Origin: Flavobacterium cupriresistens
GTDB lineage: Bacteria; Bacteroidota; Bacteroidia; Flavobacteriales; Flavobacteriaceae
DNA: 64,000 nt
NCBI RefSeq assembly: GCF_020911925.1
Contig: NZ_CP087134.1
Coordinates: 3,906,001-3,970,000 of the forward strand
Direction of reading: 5' to 3'
The translations under genes and the position numbers were made by a program. Numbering within the stretch: position 1 is the stretch's first letter; the number at the start of each line of letters is the position of its first letter. The notes below the pieces were generated by a model that saw nothing but the letters and a program-made list of their open reading frames with translations, did no database searches and had not been told where the DNA came from. Positions 8,997 to 17,851 of the stretch are shown here, in pieces.

Positions 8997-9710
8997 ATGC
9001 GTTTAGATATAAAATACAGAACACAGGAAACGGAGATTATGGATGATTTTTCGCTTGAAGGCGAAGAAATTGACAAGGCACTCGATACAATTGCCCGCAT
9101 CAATCACTTTTTAGGAGGCAATAAACTGACTCTCAATAGTGTGAAGTTGTTATTAAAAAAAACAGATCCCGCTACAACCATAACAATAGCAGATATTGGC
9201 TGTGGCAATGGCGATATGTTACGTGTACTGGCTGATTACGGCATAAAAAATAAGCTCAATTTTAAGCTAACGGGGATCGATGCAAACACAGGTACAATAA
9301 ACTATGCAAAAAAGTTATCCCAATCTTATCCAAATATTGAATACGCTTGCATCAATATTTTCAGTGAAGAATTTAAGCAGTTAAAGTATGATATTGTTTT
9401 ATGTACCCTTACACTGCATCATTTTACAAACGAAGAAATCTTGCATATCATTAAAATCTTTACTGAAAATGCCACAGTAGGAGTTGTCGTAAATGATTTG
9501 CACCGCAGTAAACTCGCCTATCGCCTGTTTGAAATCGTCTCAGGTGTCTTTCGCCTGAGTACCATATCACGCGAAGATGGGTTGACCTCTATTCTAAAAG
9601 GATTTAAGAAAAAAGAGCTGGAAAGCTTTTCAAAAAAATTAAATTTAAGAAACTCTGACATCAACTGGAAATGGGCCTTTCGCTACCAATGGATAATTGC
9701 TAAACTATGA
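8997..9710 (+). CDS. SAM-dependent class I methyltransferase, polyketide tailoring
   Basis: The ATG directly follows the stop codon of the flavoprotein gene, so translation is probably coupled. The 237-residue protein has motif I IADIGCGNGDML (about residues 64-75), an acidic motif around LTGIDANTG, and LCTLTLHHFTNEE, all typical of class I SAM methyltransferases of the Methyltransf_25 type. The N-terminal helix with EIMDDFSLEGEEI is used by close family members, which supports the upstream start at 8997 over a later Met. It overlaps the type III PKS gene by 4 bp (ATGA). Likely role: O- or C-methylation of the polyketide product. Confidence 0.85.
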   Translation: MRLDIKYRTQETEIMDDFSLEGEEIDKALDTIARINHFLGGNKLTLNSVKLLLKKTDPATTITIADIGCGNGDMLRVLADYGIKNKLNFKLTGIDANTGTINYAKKLSQSYPNIEYACINIFSEEFKQLKYDIVLCTLTLHHFTNEEILHIIKIFTENATVGVVVNDLHRSKLAYRLFEIVSGVFRLSTISREDGLTSILKGFKKKELESFSKKLNLRNSDINWKWAFRYQWIIAKL

Positions 9711-10759
9711 GTGTAAAAATAAGTACTGTTGCAAAGCAACTGCCGAAATATTCACGTACCACTGCCGATATCCTTCCTTTTCTGGACAATTGGCTCGAGG
9801 GGCAGGAAGAGCGTTTTATAAAAAAAGTAAAAAAAATATTTGAAGGTGCTGCGGTAGATAAACGCTATTCTATAATGGATCCGTTTGAAGTTTTTACCGC
9901 GACTTCTTTTGAAGAGAAAAATGATATTTACAGCCGTGAAGTTATTATTCTGGGCGAACAAGTACTCGAAAAAGCGCTTGCTAAAGCCGGATGGGAACCA
10001 CAGTCATTGGACTATATTATTACTGTAAGCTGCACAGGAATAATGATTCCTTCATTGGACGCATATCTTATTAATAAAATGAATCTAAGGCAGGATATTG
10101 TCCGACTGCCCGTAACCGAAATGGGCTGTGCTGCAGGAGTGTCGGGCATTATATATGCCAAGAACTTTCTTAAGTCAAACCCCGGGAAACGCGCTGCAGT
10201 AATTGCTGTAGAATCGCCAACGGCGACCTTTCAGCATACTGATTATTCAATGCCAAACATAGTGAGCGCTGCCATTTTTGGCGATGGTGCAGCCTGTTGC
10301 TTATTATCGTCTTATGAAACTGACCCCGGTCCCGAAATAACCGACGAACAAATGTATCATTTCTATGATGCCGAACATATGATGGGGTTTAAACTCACCA
10401 ACAGCGGACTGCAAATGATATTGGATATTGAAGTGCCAGACACCATTTCCGAACATTTTGAAGACATTATTCATCCTTTTCTTCAAAAAAATAATTTAGG
10501 GATTGCAGCTATCGATCATATGATATTTCACCCAGGAGGAAAAAAAATAATACAAACAGTCGAAACGCTTTTTGCGGGATTAGGAAAAAATGTAGAAGCA
10601 ACTAAAGAGGTTCTTAAAGAATACGGAAATATGTCAAGTGCTACTGTTTTATATGTTCTGGAACATATTATGGATAACAATCCAAAGCCCGGCGAAAAAG
10701 GGTTAATGTTGAGTTTTGGCCCGGGATTTTCGGCACAAAGGGTTTTATTGCAATGGTAA
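9707..10759 (+). CDS. Type III polyketide synthase (chalcone/stilbene synthase family)
   Basis: The 350-residue protein has the complete catalytic triad of the family: C141 in EMGCAAGVSG, H275 in FHPGGKK and N308 in GNMSSATV. The C-terminal GPGFSAQRVLLQW matches the family's closing GFGPG-type loop. Length fits a chalcone-synthase-like homodimer. Such enzymes condense an acyl starter with malonyl-CoA to give alkylresorcinols, alkylpyrones or related rings. The neighbouring ketosynthase, dehydratase and ACP suggest that the starter is a dedicated fatty acyl chain delivered from an ACP. Product structure cannot be read from the sequence. Confidence 0.93.
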   Translation: MSVKISTVAKQLPKYSRTTADILPFLDNWLEGQEERFIKKVKKIFEGAAVDKRYSIMDPFEVFTATSFEEKNDIYSREVIILGEQVLEKALAKAGWEPQSLDYIITVSCTGIMIPSLDAYLINKMNLRQDIVRLPVTEMGCAAGVSGIIYAKNFLKSNPGKRAAVIAVESPTATFQHTDYSMPNIVSAAIFGDGAACCLLSSYETDPGPEITDEQMYHFYDAEHMMGFKLTNSGLQMILDIEVPDTISEHFEDIIHPFLQKNNLGIAAIDHMIFHPGGKKIIQTVETLFAGLGKNVEATKEVLKEYGNMSSATVLYVLEHIMDNNPKPGEKGLMLSFGPGFSAQRVLLQW

Positions 10760-10775
10760 TTAATTTAAAAATATT

Positions 10776-11225
10776 ATGGACTTAGACTATATAAAAGCAC
10801 AACTGCCTTACTCCTCGCCTTTCTTATTTGTCGATGAATTGATTTTTGCCGATGAAAACGGGATTAGCGGTACCTATACCTTTAAGGAAGATCTCGATTT
10901 TTATAAAGGTCATTTTAAGAATAATCCGGTGACCCCCGGTGTGATTTTAACCGAAACAATGGCGCAGATTGGTATGGTCTGTCTAGGTATTTATTTGCTG
11001 GACAAAGACTTAAATAAAGAATTTACTAAAGATACGTTAATTGCTTTTACATCAGCGGACATACAATTTATAAAACCGGTATATCCTAACGAAAAAGTGA
11101 CCGTAATTTCGAAAAAAATATTTTTCAGATTTGGAAAACTAAAATGCGATGTATCGATGAAAAATGAAGCTGGACAAGAAGTTTGTAAAGGTACAATAGC
11201 AGGTATGATAACTACTAAATTATGA
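10776..11225 (+). CDS. FabZ-like 3-hydroxyacyl-ACP dehydratase of the polyketide operon
   Basis: This 149-residue hotdog-fold protein keeps the FabA/FabZ active site: H46 in YKGHFKNNPVTPG and E60 in LTETMAQIG. It dehydrates 3-hydroxyacyl-ACP. It lies 16 bp after the type III PKS and overlaps the ketosynthase by 4 bp. The operon has no ketoreductase or enoyl reductase, so those steps would be borrowed from primary fatty-acid synthesis. It is distinct from a housekeeping FabZ by context only. Confidence 0.88.
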   Translation: MDLDYIKAQLPYSSPFLFVDELIFADENGISGTYTFKEDLDFYKGHFKNNPVTPGVILTETMAQIGMVCLGIYLLDKDLNKEFTKDTLIAFTSADIQFIKPVYPNEKVTVISKKIFFRFGKLKCDVSMKNEAGQEVCKGTIAGMITTKL

Positions 11226-12496
11226 GTAAACGAATCGTAATAACCGGTCTGGGAGTCGCTGCTCCAAACGGGGTGGGAATACCTGCCTTTACCCATGCCT
11301 TAAAAAATGGGATTTCTGGCATACAACATGATCCGCAATTGCAGGAATTGCAGTTTTCTTGTCAAATTGCCGGCACACCACCGCTAACTGAAGAGCTAAA
11401 AGCCATGTACTTTACAGAGCTTGAACTACGAGGTTTTGGCAGTACAGGTATATTGTACGGTGTTATTGCAGGCATCGAAGCATGGAAAAATAGCGGATTA
11501 CCAATAGAAACTAATGAAGAACCCGATTGGGACAGTGGAACCATTTTTGGAGCGGGCACTTCGGGCATTGATAAATTTCGGGAAAGCATTTATAAAATAG
11601 ACGAGCTACAAGTTAGAAAATTGGGAAGTACCGTAGTGGCTCAAACGATGAATAGCGGAATTAGTGCTTATCTAGGAGGCAAACTTGGATTAGGAAATCA
11701 GGTTACCACCAATTCGTCCGCATGTGCAACAGGCACCGAAGCCCTGCTTATGGCCTATGACCGAATAAAAGCTGGACATGCAAAAAGAATGTTAGTAGGC
11801 AGTACCAGCGACAGTGGCCCCTACATCTGGGGTGGTTTTGATGCGTTGCGCGTCTGCAGCTCTAAATACAATGATAATCCCGAGCAAGGATCACGCCCTA
11901 TGAGTAATACAGCAGCAGGATTTGTTCCGGGCAGCGGAGCGGGCGCATTGCTAGTAGAAGATTTAGATAGTGCTCTGGAACGTGGAGCTCCAATTTACGC
12001 AGAGCTATTGGGTGGCAATGTAAACTCGGGCGGACAGCGCGGCACCGGTAGCATGACAGCCCCAAACAGCACAGCAGTGCAACACTGTATCAGTACTGCA
12101 CTTAAAAACGCGGGAATTAAGTCCAATGAAATTGACGCAATAAACGGACATCTAACCGCTACAACAAAAGACAGTCTGGAAATAGAAAACTGGACCAAAG
12201 CATTAGGTTTAAAGGGTAATGATTTTCCCTACATAAACTCTTTAAAAAGTCTGACCGGTCATTGTCTTGCTGCGGCCGGGAGCGTTGAAAGCGTTGCTGC
12301 TGTGCTACAGCTCCATGAGGGGTTTATATTTGGAAATACTAATTGTGATGACCTGCATACTGAAATTACAGCTTTAATTGACCCCGCAAAAATACCTTTA
12401 AAAACTATTTATAAAGATATCGACATAATTGCAAAAGCAAGCTTTGGCTTTGGCGATGTCAACACCTGTGTATTATTTAAAAAATTTAAAAACTAA
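11222..12496 (+). CDS. FabF-like beta-ketoacyl-ACP synthase of the polyketide operon
   Basis: The 424-residue thiolase-fold enzyme has the Cys-His-His set of KAS I/II enzymes: C168 in NSSACATGTEALLMAYDRI, H310 in INGHLTATTKDS and H347 in NSLKSLTGHCLAAAG, with K342 before it. The first His motif reads NGHLTAT instead of the usual NAHGTST, a deviation seen in secondary-metabolism ketosynthases. It extends an acyl chain by decarboxylative condensation with malonyl-ACP. With the dehydratase and ACP beside it, it probably builds or extends the starter chain for the type III PKS. Confidence 0.9.
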   Translation: MSKRIVITGLGVAAPNGVGIPAFTHALKNGISGIQHDPQLQELQFSCQIAGTPPLTEELKAMYFTELELRGFGSTGILYGVIAGIEAWKNSGLPIETNEEPDWDSGTIFGAGTSGIDKFRESIYKIDELQVRKLGSTVVAQTMNSGISAYLGGKLGLGNQVTTNSSACATGTEALLMAYDRIKAGHAKRMLVGSTSDSGPYIWGGFDALRVCSSKYNDNPEQGSRPMSNTAAGFVPGSGAGALLVEDLDSALERGAPIYAELLGGNVNSGGQRGTGSMTAPNSTAVQHCISTALKNAGIKSNEIDAINGHLTATTKDSLEIENWTKALGLKGNDFPYINSLKSLTGHCLAAAGSVESVAAVLQLHEGFIFGNTNCDDLHTEITALIDPAKIPLKTIYKDIDIIAKASFGFGDVNTCVLFKKFKN

Positions 12497-12497
12497 C

Positions 12498-12752
12498 ATG
12501 ACAAAAGAAGAAATTATTGCCCAGCTGAAAGTAATTGTAAAGCCGTACACCACCAATGCGGACGCTTATGAGACCCTTAATGAGAACACTGATTTTATCA
12601 CGGATCTCAATATTAATTCGGCCAATCTCGTAGATATCATACTGGATATCGAAGAAAACTTTGGTTTAATTATTGACAATACCGATATGGAACGCATGCT
12701 TAATGTAAAAGCGACCGTCGAGATTATAGCTACTAAACTTGCCGCAAAATGA
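12498..12752 (+). CDS. Acyl carrier protein of the polyketide operon
   Basis: The real start is the ATG at 12498, 2 bp after the ketosynthase stop, giving MTKEEIIAQLKVIV and an 84-residue protein; a longer frame from 12429 overlaps the ketosynthase in another frame. The fold is a four-helix ACP with phosphopantetheine Ser41 in DLNINSANLVDIILDIEE. The usual DSL motif is NSA here, so the residue before Ser is Asn, not Asp. The helix-II acidic face is kept. It overlaps the phosphopantetheinyl transferase gene by 4 bp, which would load it. Confidence 0.9.
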   Translation: MTKEEIIAQLKVIVKPYTTNADAYETLNENTDFITDLNINSANLVDIILDIEENFGLIIDNTDMERMLNVKATVEIIATKLAAK

Positions 12753-13270
12753 TCGGTAATGATGTGGTAAACCTTCCACAATCACGCATTGAAAGCAACT
12801 GGCAACGGAAGGGCTATTTAGAGAAAATTTTCACTTCTGAAGAACAACAGCTTATCTCCACTGCTGCAACACCGGAAATCATGGTGTGGCTGCTTTGGAG
12901 CATGAAAGAGGCTGCTTATAAAATCTACAACCGACAAACCAAAATTAGGGCATATATCCCCCAAAAGTTAGTTTGCAAAATAACAGTTCGAAATGATCAT
13001 TTCATTTTGGGCCAGGTATCTTGTATGGATTCTATTTATTACACCAAAACCGTTATAACAGAAGATAATATCCATACCATTGCTGTTACCCGTCAAAGTG
13101 ATTTCACCAATATAGTTGAAATTAAAAACAAAGGAATTAAGAAAGATGCCTTTGGTATACCCCACCTAATCACTGATAAAGGCAATCAAATTCAACCTGT
13201 TTCCATCAGTCATCATGGCGGTTTCGAAAAAGTCGTGATTCTAATGCCAATACAAAATTATACACTTTGA
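12749..13270 (+). CDS. 4'-phosphopantetheinyl transferase, dedicated to the operon's ACP
   Basis: The 173-residue protein starts MIGNDVVNLP (Asp5) and has WSMKEAAYK at residues 50-58, the two Mg2+/CoA-binding signatures of the AcpS/Sfp superfamily. FTSEEQQL between them is also typical. It is longer than a plain AcpS of about 125 residues and ends with ISHHGGF-type residues. It transfers phosphopantetheine from CoA to Ser41 of the ACP encoded directly upstream with ATGA overlap. As the last gene of the run it makes the cluster self-sufficient for ACP activation. Confidence 0.88.
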   Translation: MIGNDVVNLPQSRIESNWQRKGYLEKIFTSEEQQLISTAATPEIMVWLLWSMKEAAYKIYNRQTKIRAYIPQKLVCKITVRNDHFILGQVSCMDSIYYTKTVITEDNIHTIAVTRQSDFTNIVEIKNKGIKKDAFGIPHLITDKGNQIQPVSISHHGGFEKVVILMPIQNYTL

Positions 13271-13462
13271 GTACTACCATAGTTTTTGATGCTCATAAAT
13301 AGTGTATCGGCAAAATAGCTTATCGTTTTCTATTCTATTTCAAAAAAAACGACTCCCTCCTTTTTAAATCTCTTATTTAAAACTTCTGAAGCTGAAATAC
13401 ATAAAACTGTTTCTGCCGTCGATGGAGCTGACTACACGTGTCAGTGTGTCGATATACTGACA

Positions 13463-13667
13463 GAAATAAAGGGAATGCAAAAAAGGCTTTCGAAATTGTA
13501 CAAAATTATGTGGTTGGAAAATTTTTTAACCTAGAGTTCAATATTATTTGGCTACAATCTATAAAGCTAATAATTTTGCTCAAAAAATTAAACCTATAAA
13601 AGAAGAGCTTCTTAAAAGCACTTACGAATTAGGGCCTAATATGGAAAGTAAAATTGCACAATTGTAA
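13463..13667 (+). pseudogene. Degraded C-terminal remnant of a helical-repeat (TPR-like) protein
   Basis: Two frames together read like one protein tail. One frame gives GNAKKAFEIVQNYVVGKFFN (from about 13470), and after a frame change near 13530 the next gives VQYYLATIYKANNF, KIKPIKEELLKSTYEL and GPNMESKIAQL before the stop at 13665-13667. The spacing of Ala, Tyr and Leu suggests TPR-like helices. No start or upstream body is present, so the gene seems truncated and frameshifted. The parent family is not identified. Confidence 0.4.
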
Positions 13668-13677
13668 AAAAAAACCA

Positions 13678-15891
13678 ATGAAAAAATTTCTGCTTGCTTT
13701 AATCGCCATAACTGGCTTGTATTCTCATGCCCAAACCTTAAGTGGTAAAATAACGGACTTGTTTGGAAACCCGATAGAGAACGCCTATGTCTTTAACACT
13801 ACCACCGAAAGCCATTCGCATACCAACGAATTGGGTGTTTTTAGCATAGAAAAAACCGCTATTGGGAATATTCTAAAAATCAGTGCATTGGGGTACAAAA
13901 AAAACAGCTATACAGTGACTAATGAAGCTATTTTGGTTGCGCTGGAAGAAGATAGTTTTCAATTATCAGAGGTGGTAATTCAGCCAAAACTATCGGCTAT
14001 GAATGTTATATCAAAGATTGATTTAGAGACTACTCCTGTAAATTCTTCACAGGAAATACTACGTAAAGTTCCCGGTTTATTTATTGGGCAACATGCCGGA
14101 GGAGGAAAAGCGGAGCAGCTTTTTTTAAGGGGTTTTGATATCGATCACGGTACGGATATCGCCATTTCTGTAGACGGAATGCCTGTAAATATGGTCTCAC
14201 ATGCTCACGGGCAAGGTTATGCCGATTTGCACTTTGTGATACCGGAAACAGTTGACAAAATTGATTTTGGAAAAGGAACGTATTATGCCAACAAAGGAGA
14301 TTTTGATACTGCAGGATATGTCGATTTTAAAACAAAAGACAAACTTGATAATAGCGCTATTGGTCTCGAAATAGGACAATTTAATACTTTTAGAACTGTA
14401 GGTTTGTTCGATCTTCTTGGTAAACAGAAAAGACAAAGTGCCTATATTGCCACAGAATATATACTGACAGATGGCCCTTTTGATTCTCCTCAAAATTTTA
14501 ATCGTATAAACTTATTGGGGAAATATTCGGCAATTTTAGAAAACAACAGCTCGTTTTCGATTTTGGCTTCTCATTTTGCAAGCAAATGGGATGCTTCGGG
14601 GCAGATTCCGCAACGTTTAGTCGATGCCGGTTTAATCTCCAGATTTGGATCTGTTGACGATACGGAAGGCGGTAAAACTTCAAGAACAAATTTTAATGCC
14701 TCTTTTAGTAAACCAATTGACCAAAATACATTCATTAAAACCAATGCTTTCTATAGTGTTTATAACTTTGAATTGTACTCCAATTTTACTTTTTTTCTCG
14801 AAGATCCTGTAAATGGGGATCAAATAAAACAAAAAGAAAATCGCTCTATATATGGTATAAATGCCGAGTTGAACAAAAAAGAAGATTTCGATACTTTCGA
14901 TGTTTTATATCAAATTGGTGTTGGGGTTCGTGCTGATGCCACTACAGATACAGAACTTTCACATACGTTAAACAGAAGTACTGTTTTAAATCAAATTAAA
15001 TTGGGAGATATTGATCAATCTAACTTGTTTGCCTACTTGAATACGGAATTACATTTCGGGAAATTGATTGTAAATCCAGCACTTCGTATTGATTATTTCA
15101 AATTCAATTATCAGGATAAATTAGCTCCTGCCTATAAGACACAAACCGAAAATAAGGCTAAAATTTCTCCTAAACTAAATTTCATTTATTCTCAAAACAA
15201 CAATTTGCAATTCTACTTAAAAACCGGAATGGGTTTTCATTCCAATGATGCTCGTGTAGTGGTGCAAAATAGTGGAAAAGAGATCTTACCAACTGCAATT
15301 GGAGGCGATTTGGGTACTATTTGGAAGCCATTCCCCCGATTAATTATCAACTCTGCGCTTTGGTGTTTATACTTACAGCAAGAATTTGTGTATGTGGGTG
15401 ATGCGGGCGTTATTGAGCCTAGTGGAAAAACACAACGTTTTGGTGGTGATTTGGGCATACGATACCAATTGACAGATTATCTGTTTTTTGATTTCGATGC
15501 CAACTACACACACGCAAGAAGTATTGATGATCCGAAAGGAGAAAATTATATTCCGTTAGCGCCTGATTTTACTACAACGGGTGGAATTAGCTTTCAAAAA
15601 TGGAATGGTTTTTCGGGTGGCATCAGATACCGTTACTTAGACAGCCGTCCTGCAAACGAAGACAATTCGATCATAGCCAAAGGATATTTCATTGCCGATG
15701 CCAATGTGAGTTACACGCATAAAAAAATAACGTTTGGTATTTCAATAGAGAATTTGTTTAATTCAGCATGGAATGAAACTCAGTTTGCCACTGAATCCAG
15801 ATTGCAAAATGAGCCGGAAAGTGTTGAAGAAATCCACTTTACCCCTGGAACTCCCTTCTTTTTGAAAACAAAAATAACTTATGCCTTCTAG
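13678..15891 (+). CDS. TonB-dependent outer-membrane receptor, substrate unknown
   Basis: The ATG at 13678 gives a signal peptide MKKFLLALIAITGLYSHAQ; the longer frame from 13654 starts with TTG and overlaps the upstream remnant. The 737-residue protein has a CarboxypepD_reg-like domain (about 20-100), a plug (about 105-220, with SQEILRKVPGLFIGQHAGGG and LFLRGFDIDHGTDIAISVDG) and a beta-barrel ending in FFLKTKITYAF. A loop SHAHGQGYADLHFV in the plug carries three His residues. There is no SusD partner, so it is not a glycan importer of the SusCD kind. It is probably monocistronic. A metal or small cofactor is possible but not shown. Confidence 0.85.
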   Translation: MKKFLLALIAITGLYSHAQTLSGKITDLFGNPIENAYVFNTTTESHSHTNELGVFSIEKTAIGNILKISALGYKKNSYTVTNEAILVALEEDSFQLSEVVIQPKLSAMNVISKIDLETTPVNSSQEILRKVPGLFIGQHAGGGKAEQLFLRGFDIDHGTDIAISVDGMPVNMVSHAHGQGYADLHFVIPETVDKIDFGKGTYYANKGDFDTAGYVDFKTKDKLDNSAIGLEIGQFNTFRTVGLFDLLGKQKRQSAYIATEYILTDGPFDSPQNFNRINLLGKYSAILENNSSFSILASHFASKWDASGQIPQRLVDAGLISRFGSVDDTEGGKTSRTNFNASFSKPIDQNTFIKTNAFYSVYNFELYSNFTFFLEDPVNGDQIKQKENRSIYGINAELNKKEDFDTFDVLYQIGVGVRADATTDTELSHTLNRSTVLNQIKLGDIDQSNLFAYLNTELHFGKLIVNPALRIDYFKFNYQDKLAPAYKTQTENKAKISPKLNFIYSQNNNLQFYLKTGMGFHSNDARVVVQNSGKEILPTAIGGDLGTIWKPFPRLIINSALWCLYLQQEFVYVGDAGVIEPSGKTQRFGGDLGIRYQLTDYLFFDFDANYTHARSIDDPKGENYIPLAPDFTTTGGISFQKWNGFSGGIRYRYLDSRPANEDNSIIAKGYFIADANVSYTHKKITFGISIENLFNSAWNETQFATESRLQNEPESVEEIHFTPGTPFFLKTKITYAF

Positions 15892-16390
15892 CTTTATTTT
15901 AATTAATTCAAGTTACTGGTTACTAATTAGTTGATTCTATTTGATGAAAGCACAAAAGGATTGGTTTACCTCCTGCTGAAGCACAATGTCACTAAAGTTA
16001 CGGAAATTTTTCACGCAGATTCTACGGATTAAGCGGATTACGCGGGTTTTTCTATTTGATTCCGCTAAAATCTGCGTGAGACTTTTTTTAACAATCCTTA
16101 ACTTAATGAGATTGTGCTTCAGCTGCAGATAAATGATTGAGAAGTTGTATCATTGGCTATAGTCGAAAGAACTGGGATATAATTCGGCTAAAGCCCTTAA
16201 ATCTTGAACTACTTGTAATCCTCCAGCTGAAGCAGGAGACTATTCAAAAGGATATCTTTCCAAATATTTTAATTTTTATTAGAAATTTAGATTATTACAA
16301 TTCAGAAACGAGGTATAGGCGGTCTAATTTCAAACCTAAAACAACTAGCCACTTCAATTAATTTAAAAAAATAGTTTTTAAACTCGGTCT
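15892..16390. other. Repeat-filled intergenic region between convergent genes
   Basis: The region holds one copy of the CACGCAGAT palindrome (16012-16080) and fragments of a second element: CGGCTAAAGC at 16185 and CCTCCAGCTGAAGCAGGA at 16220-16237, the latter a short hairpin. The open frame at 16137-16361 runs across these elements and is not credible as a gene. Confidence 0.6.
16012..16080. repeat. CACGCAGAT interspersed palindrome, copy 1
   Basis: An arm beginning CACGCAGATTCTACGGATT pairs with the arm AATCTGCGTGAG about 50 bp later, with T-rich sequence between. Further copies lie at 18078, 18219, 18349, 46413 and 46850. All are intergenic. Confidence 0.75.
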
Positions 16391-17851
16391 TTAAGAATCA
16401 CTTTTTTTCAGACACCTTCCTCTTGGCTCATCACCTTCATGAAGTACAATTTCTGAATGTAAAAAAAGGGCTGCATCAGCTGAATCTTTTACTTTGGTAG
16501 CGCTACGTTCTAACATTTCGGCTTCGAACTCTGTAAGGACACTTTCTCTCACTCCAGTTTTTCGCCATTGTGACAAAGGTCTGCATCCTCTTGTAATGCC
16601 TCTCGCCAGACTAAGTGCGTCCAATAAAGCTTGGTTGGCTCCCTGCCCTTTAAATGGACTCATTGGATGAGCTGCGTCACCAATTAATGTTACTTGTCCG
16701 GCTTTTGCCAACGTTTCGGAGTCGAGTAATTCGCGATCATATACAGGATAACCGGAAATTTGTGCTGCTTTAGTTGCTATTAAAATTTGAGGTATTGGAC
16801 TGTGCCATTGTGTTCTGCGACATGCTTCTTCTTTAAGAGCTTGAGGCCCCTGAGCACTTAGCTCCTTCGCCTCTTCTTCGGACATTGGAAAACTAAGTTG
16901 CCACATCACCGAGTCTGAAGCATAAGGCATCATATAAATTCGTTCATTGCCATTAGCAGTTTGAAATACCGTAGCGGAATCTAATAGAGAACTATTGAGA
17001 TCTTCAAGAGCTTTCAAAGGACAAATACCCAATATCACAATGCAGCCCAGGTAACGCAAAGGGCTGCTTTCCTCATCAATAAGTAACTTTCGTACTGAGC
17101 TGCGAATACCATCAGCTCCCACTACAACATCTGCTTTAACGTTTTTGATTTGGCCGTCAACTTGAAAGTTTAGCGTGACTTCGCCATCAGCTTGCTTAAG
17201 ATCCAAAAGCTGATGTCCCCATTGTACCTTATCCGGTCCGCCGAGTTGCTCTAATAGGGCTAAACGTAAAGATTGCCTGGAAATATGCACATTGGTTCGT
17301 TTTGTAAACGTATTTTCTTCGGTCTGCAACCACTTTCGTATGCCCCACTCTCCGATCACTTTTCCTTCGGTAGTATGCACCACATGTCTGGTAGAAATGA
17401 CTCCTTGTTCTAAAGAAAAAATACCTAATCCTTCGATTGCTTTACTAGCTTGTTGCAAAGTGAGTCCGTAACCCTGAGAGCGCTCATCAAAACTGTTATC
17501 GCGTTCAAAAAGAGTAAAAGGAATTCCGCGGTGCAAACAAGCTACTGCCAGAGCTACTCCACCGATGCCGCCACCAATAATTGCAACATGCGGATAGTTT
17601 TCGGTATCGATTATCGAAGGCTCAGGAGAGCGAACTAATCCCGAGCCGTTACACTTTAAACAAAGGACCAAATGGGCTTTAGGACGTACCGGAGCTGTCC
17701 CCTCACCTTTTGATTTTTCAAAAAGATCTAATTCTGACTGGTAGCGAAGTCGTACTTTTTTACTGAGTCTTTGGCTTTTTTTACCACGCCCCTGACATTC
17801 CTGACAACTAGTCCAGTTTCCTTTTACATCTTCCACTTTTTTCACTTCCAT
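16391..17851 (-). CDS. FAD-dependent monooxygenase fused to an N-terminal DnaJ-type zinc ribbon
   Basis: The first 80 residues carry two CxxCxGxG motifs, CQECQGRG (16-23) and CLKCNGSG (64-71), which together can form one DnaJ-like zinc site. The rest is a PHBH-fold flavin monooxygenase: GxGxxG at VAIIGGGIGGVALAV (about 89-103), the NAD(P)H/FAD motif VVVGADGIRSSVRKLL near residue 240, and GDAAHPMSPFKGQGANQAL near 390. Such enzymes hydroxylate aromatic or similar substrates with NAD(P)H and O2. The combination with a zinc ribbon is unusual. The gene is alone on its strand, flanked by repeat-rich spacers. Substrate unknown. Confidence 0.8.
   Translation of the reverse strand: MEVKKVEDVKGNWTSCQECQGRGKKSQRLSKKVRLRYQSELDLFEKSKGEGTAPVRPKAHLVLCLKCNGSGLVRSPEPSIIDTENYPHVAIIGGGIGGVALAVACLHRGIPFTLFERDNSFDERSQGYGLTLQQASKAIEGLGIFSLEQGVISTRHVVHTTEGKVIGEWGIRKWLQTEENTFTKRTNVHISRQSLRLALLEQLGGPDKVQWGHQLLDLKQADGEVTLNFQVDGQIKNVKADVVVGADGIRSSVRKLLIDEESSPLRYLGCIVILGICPLKALEDLNSSLLDSATVFQTANGNERIYMMPYASDSVMWQLSFPMSEEEAKELSAQGPQALKEEACRRTQWHSPIPQILIATKAAQISGYPVYDRELLDSETLAKAGQVTLIGDAAHPMSPFKGQGANQALLDALSLARGITRGCRPLSQWRKTGVRESVLTEFEAEMLERSATKVKDSADAALFLHSEIVLHEGDEPRGRCLKKSDS

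Noticed and set aside
12429..12497. Longer N-terminus for the ACP gene
   Set aside because: It overlaps the ketosynthase gene in another frame and adds residues unlike an ACP; the ATG at 12498 gives a standard ACP start.
7869..13270. Flexirubin or aryl-polyene cluster
   Set aside because: Those use type II-like ketosynthase pairs, aromatic starter enzymes and acyltransferases that are missing here; a type III PKS is central instead.
16137..16361. Possible 74-residue gene
   Set aside because: It runs through dispersed repeat elements and has no recognisable protein character.
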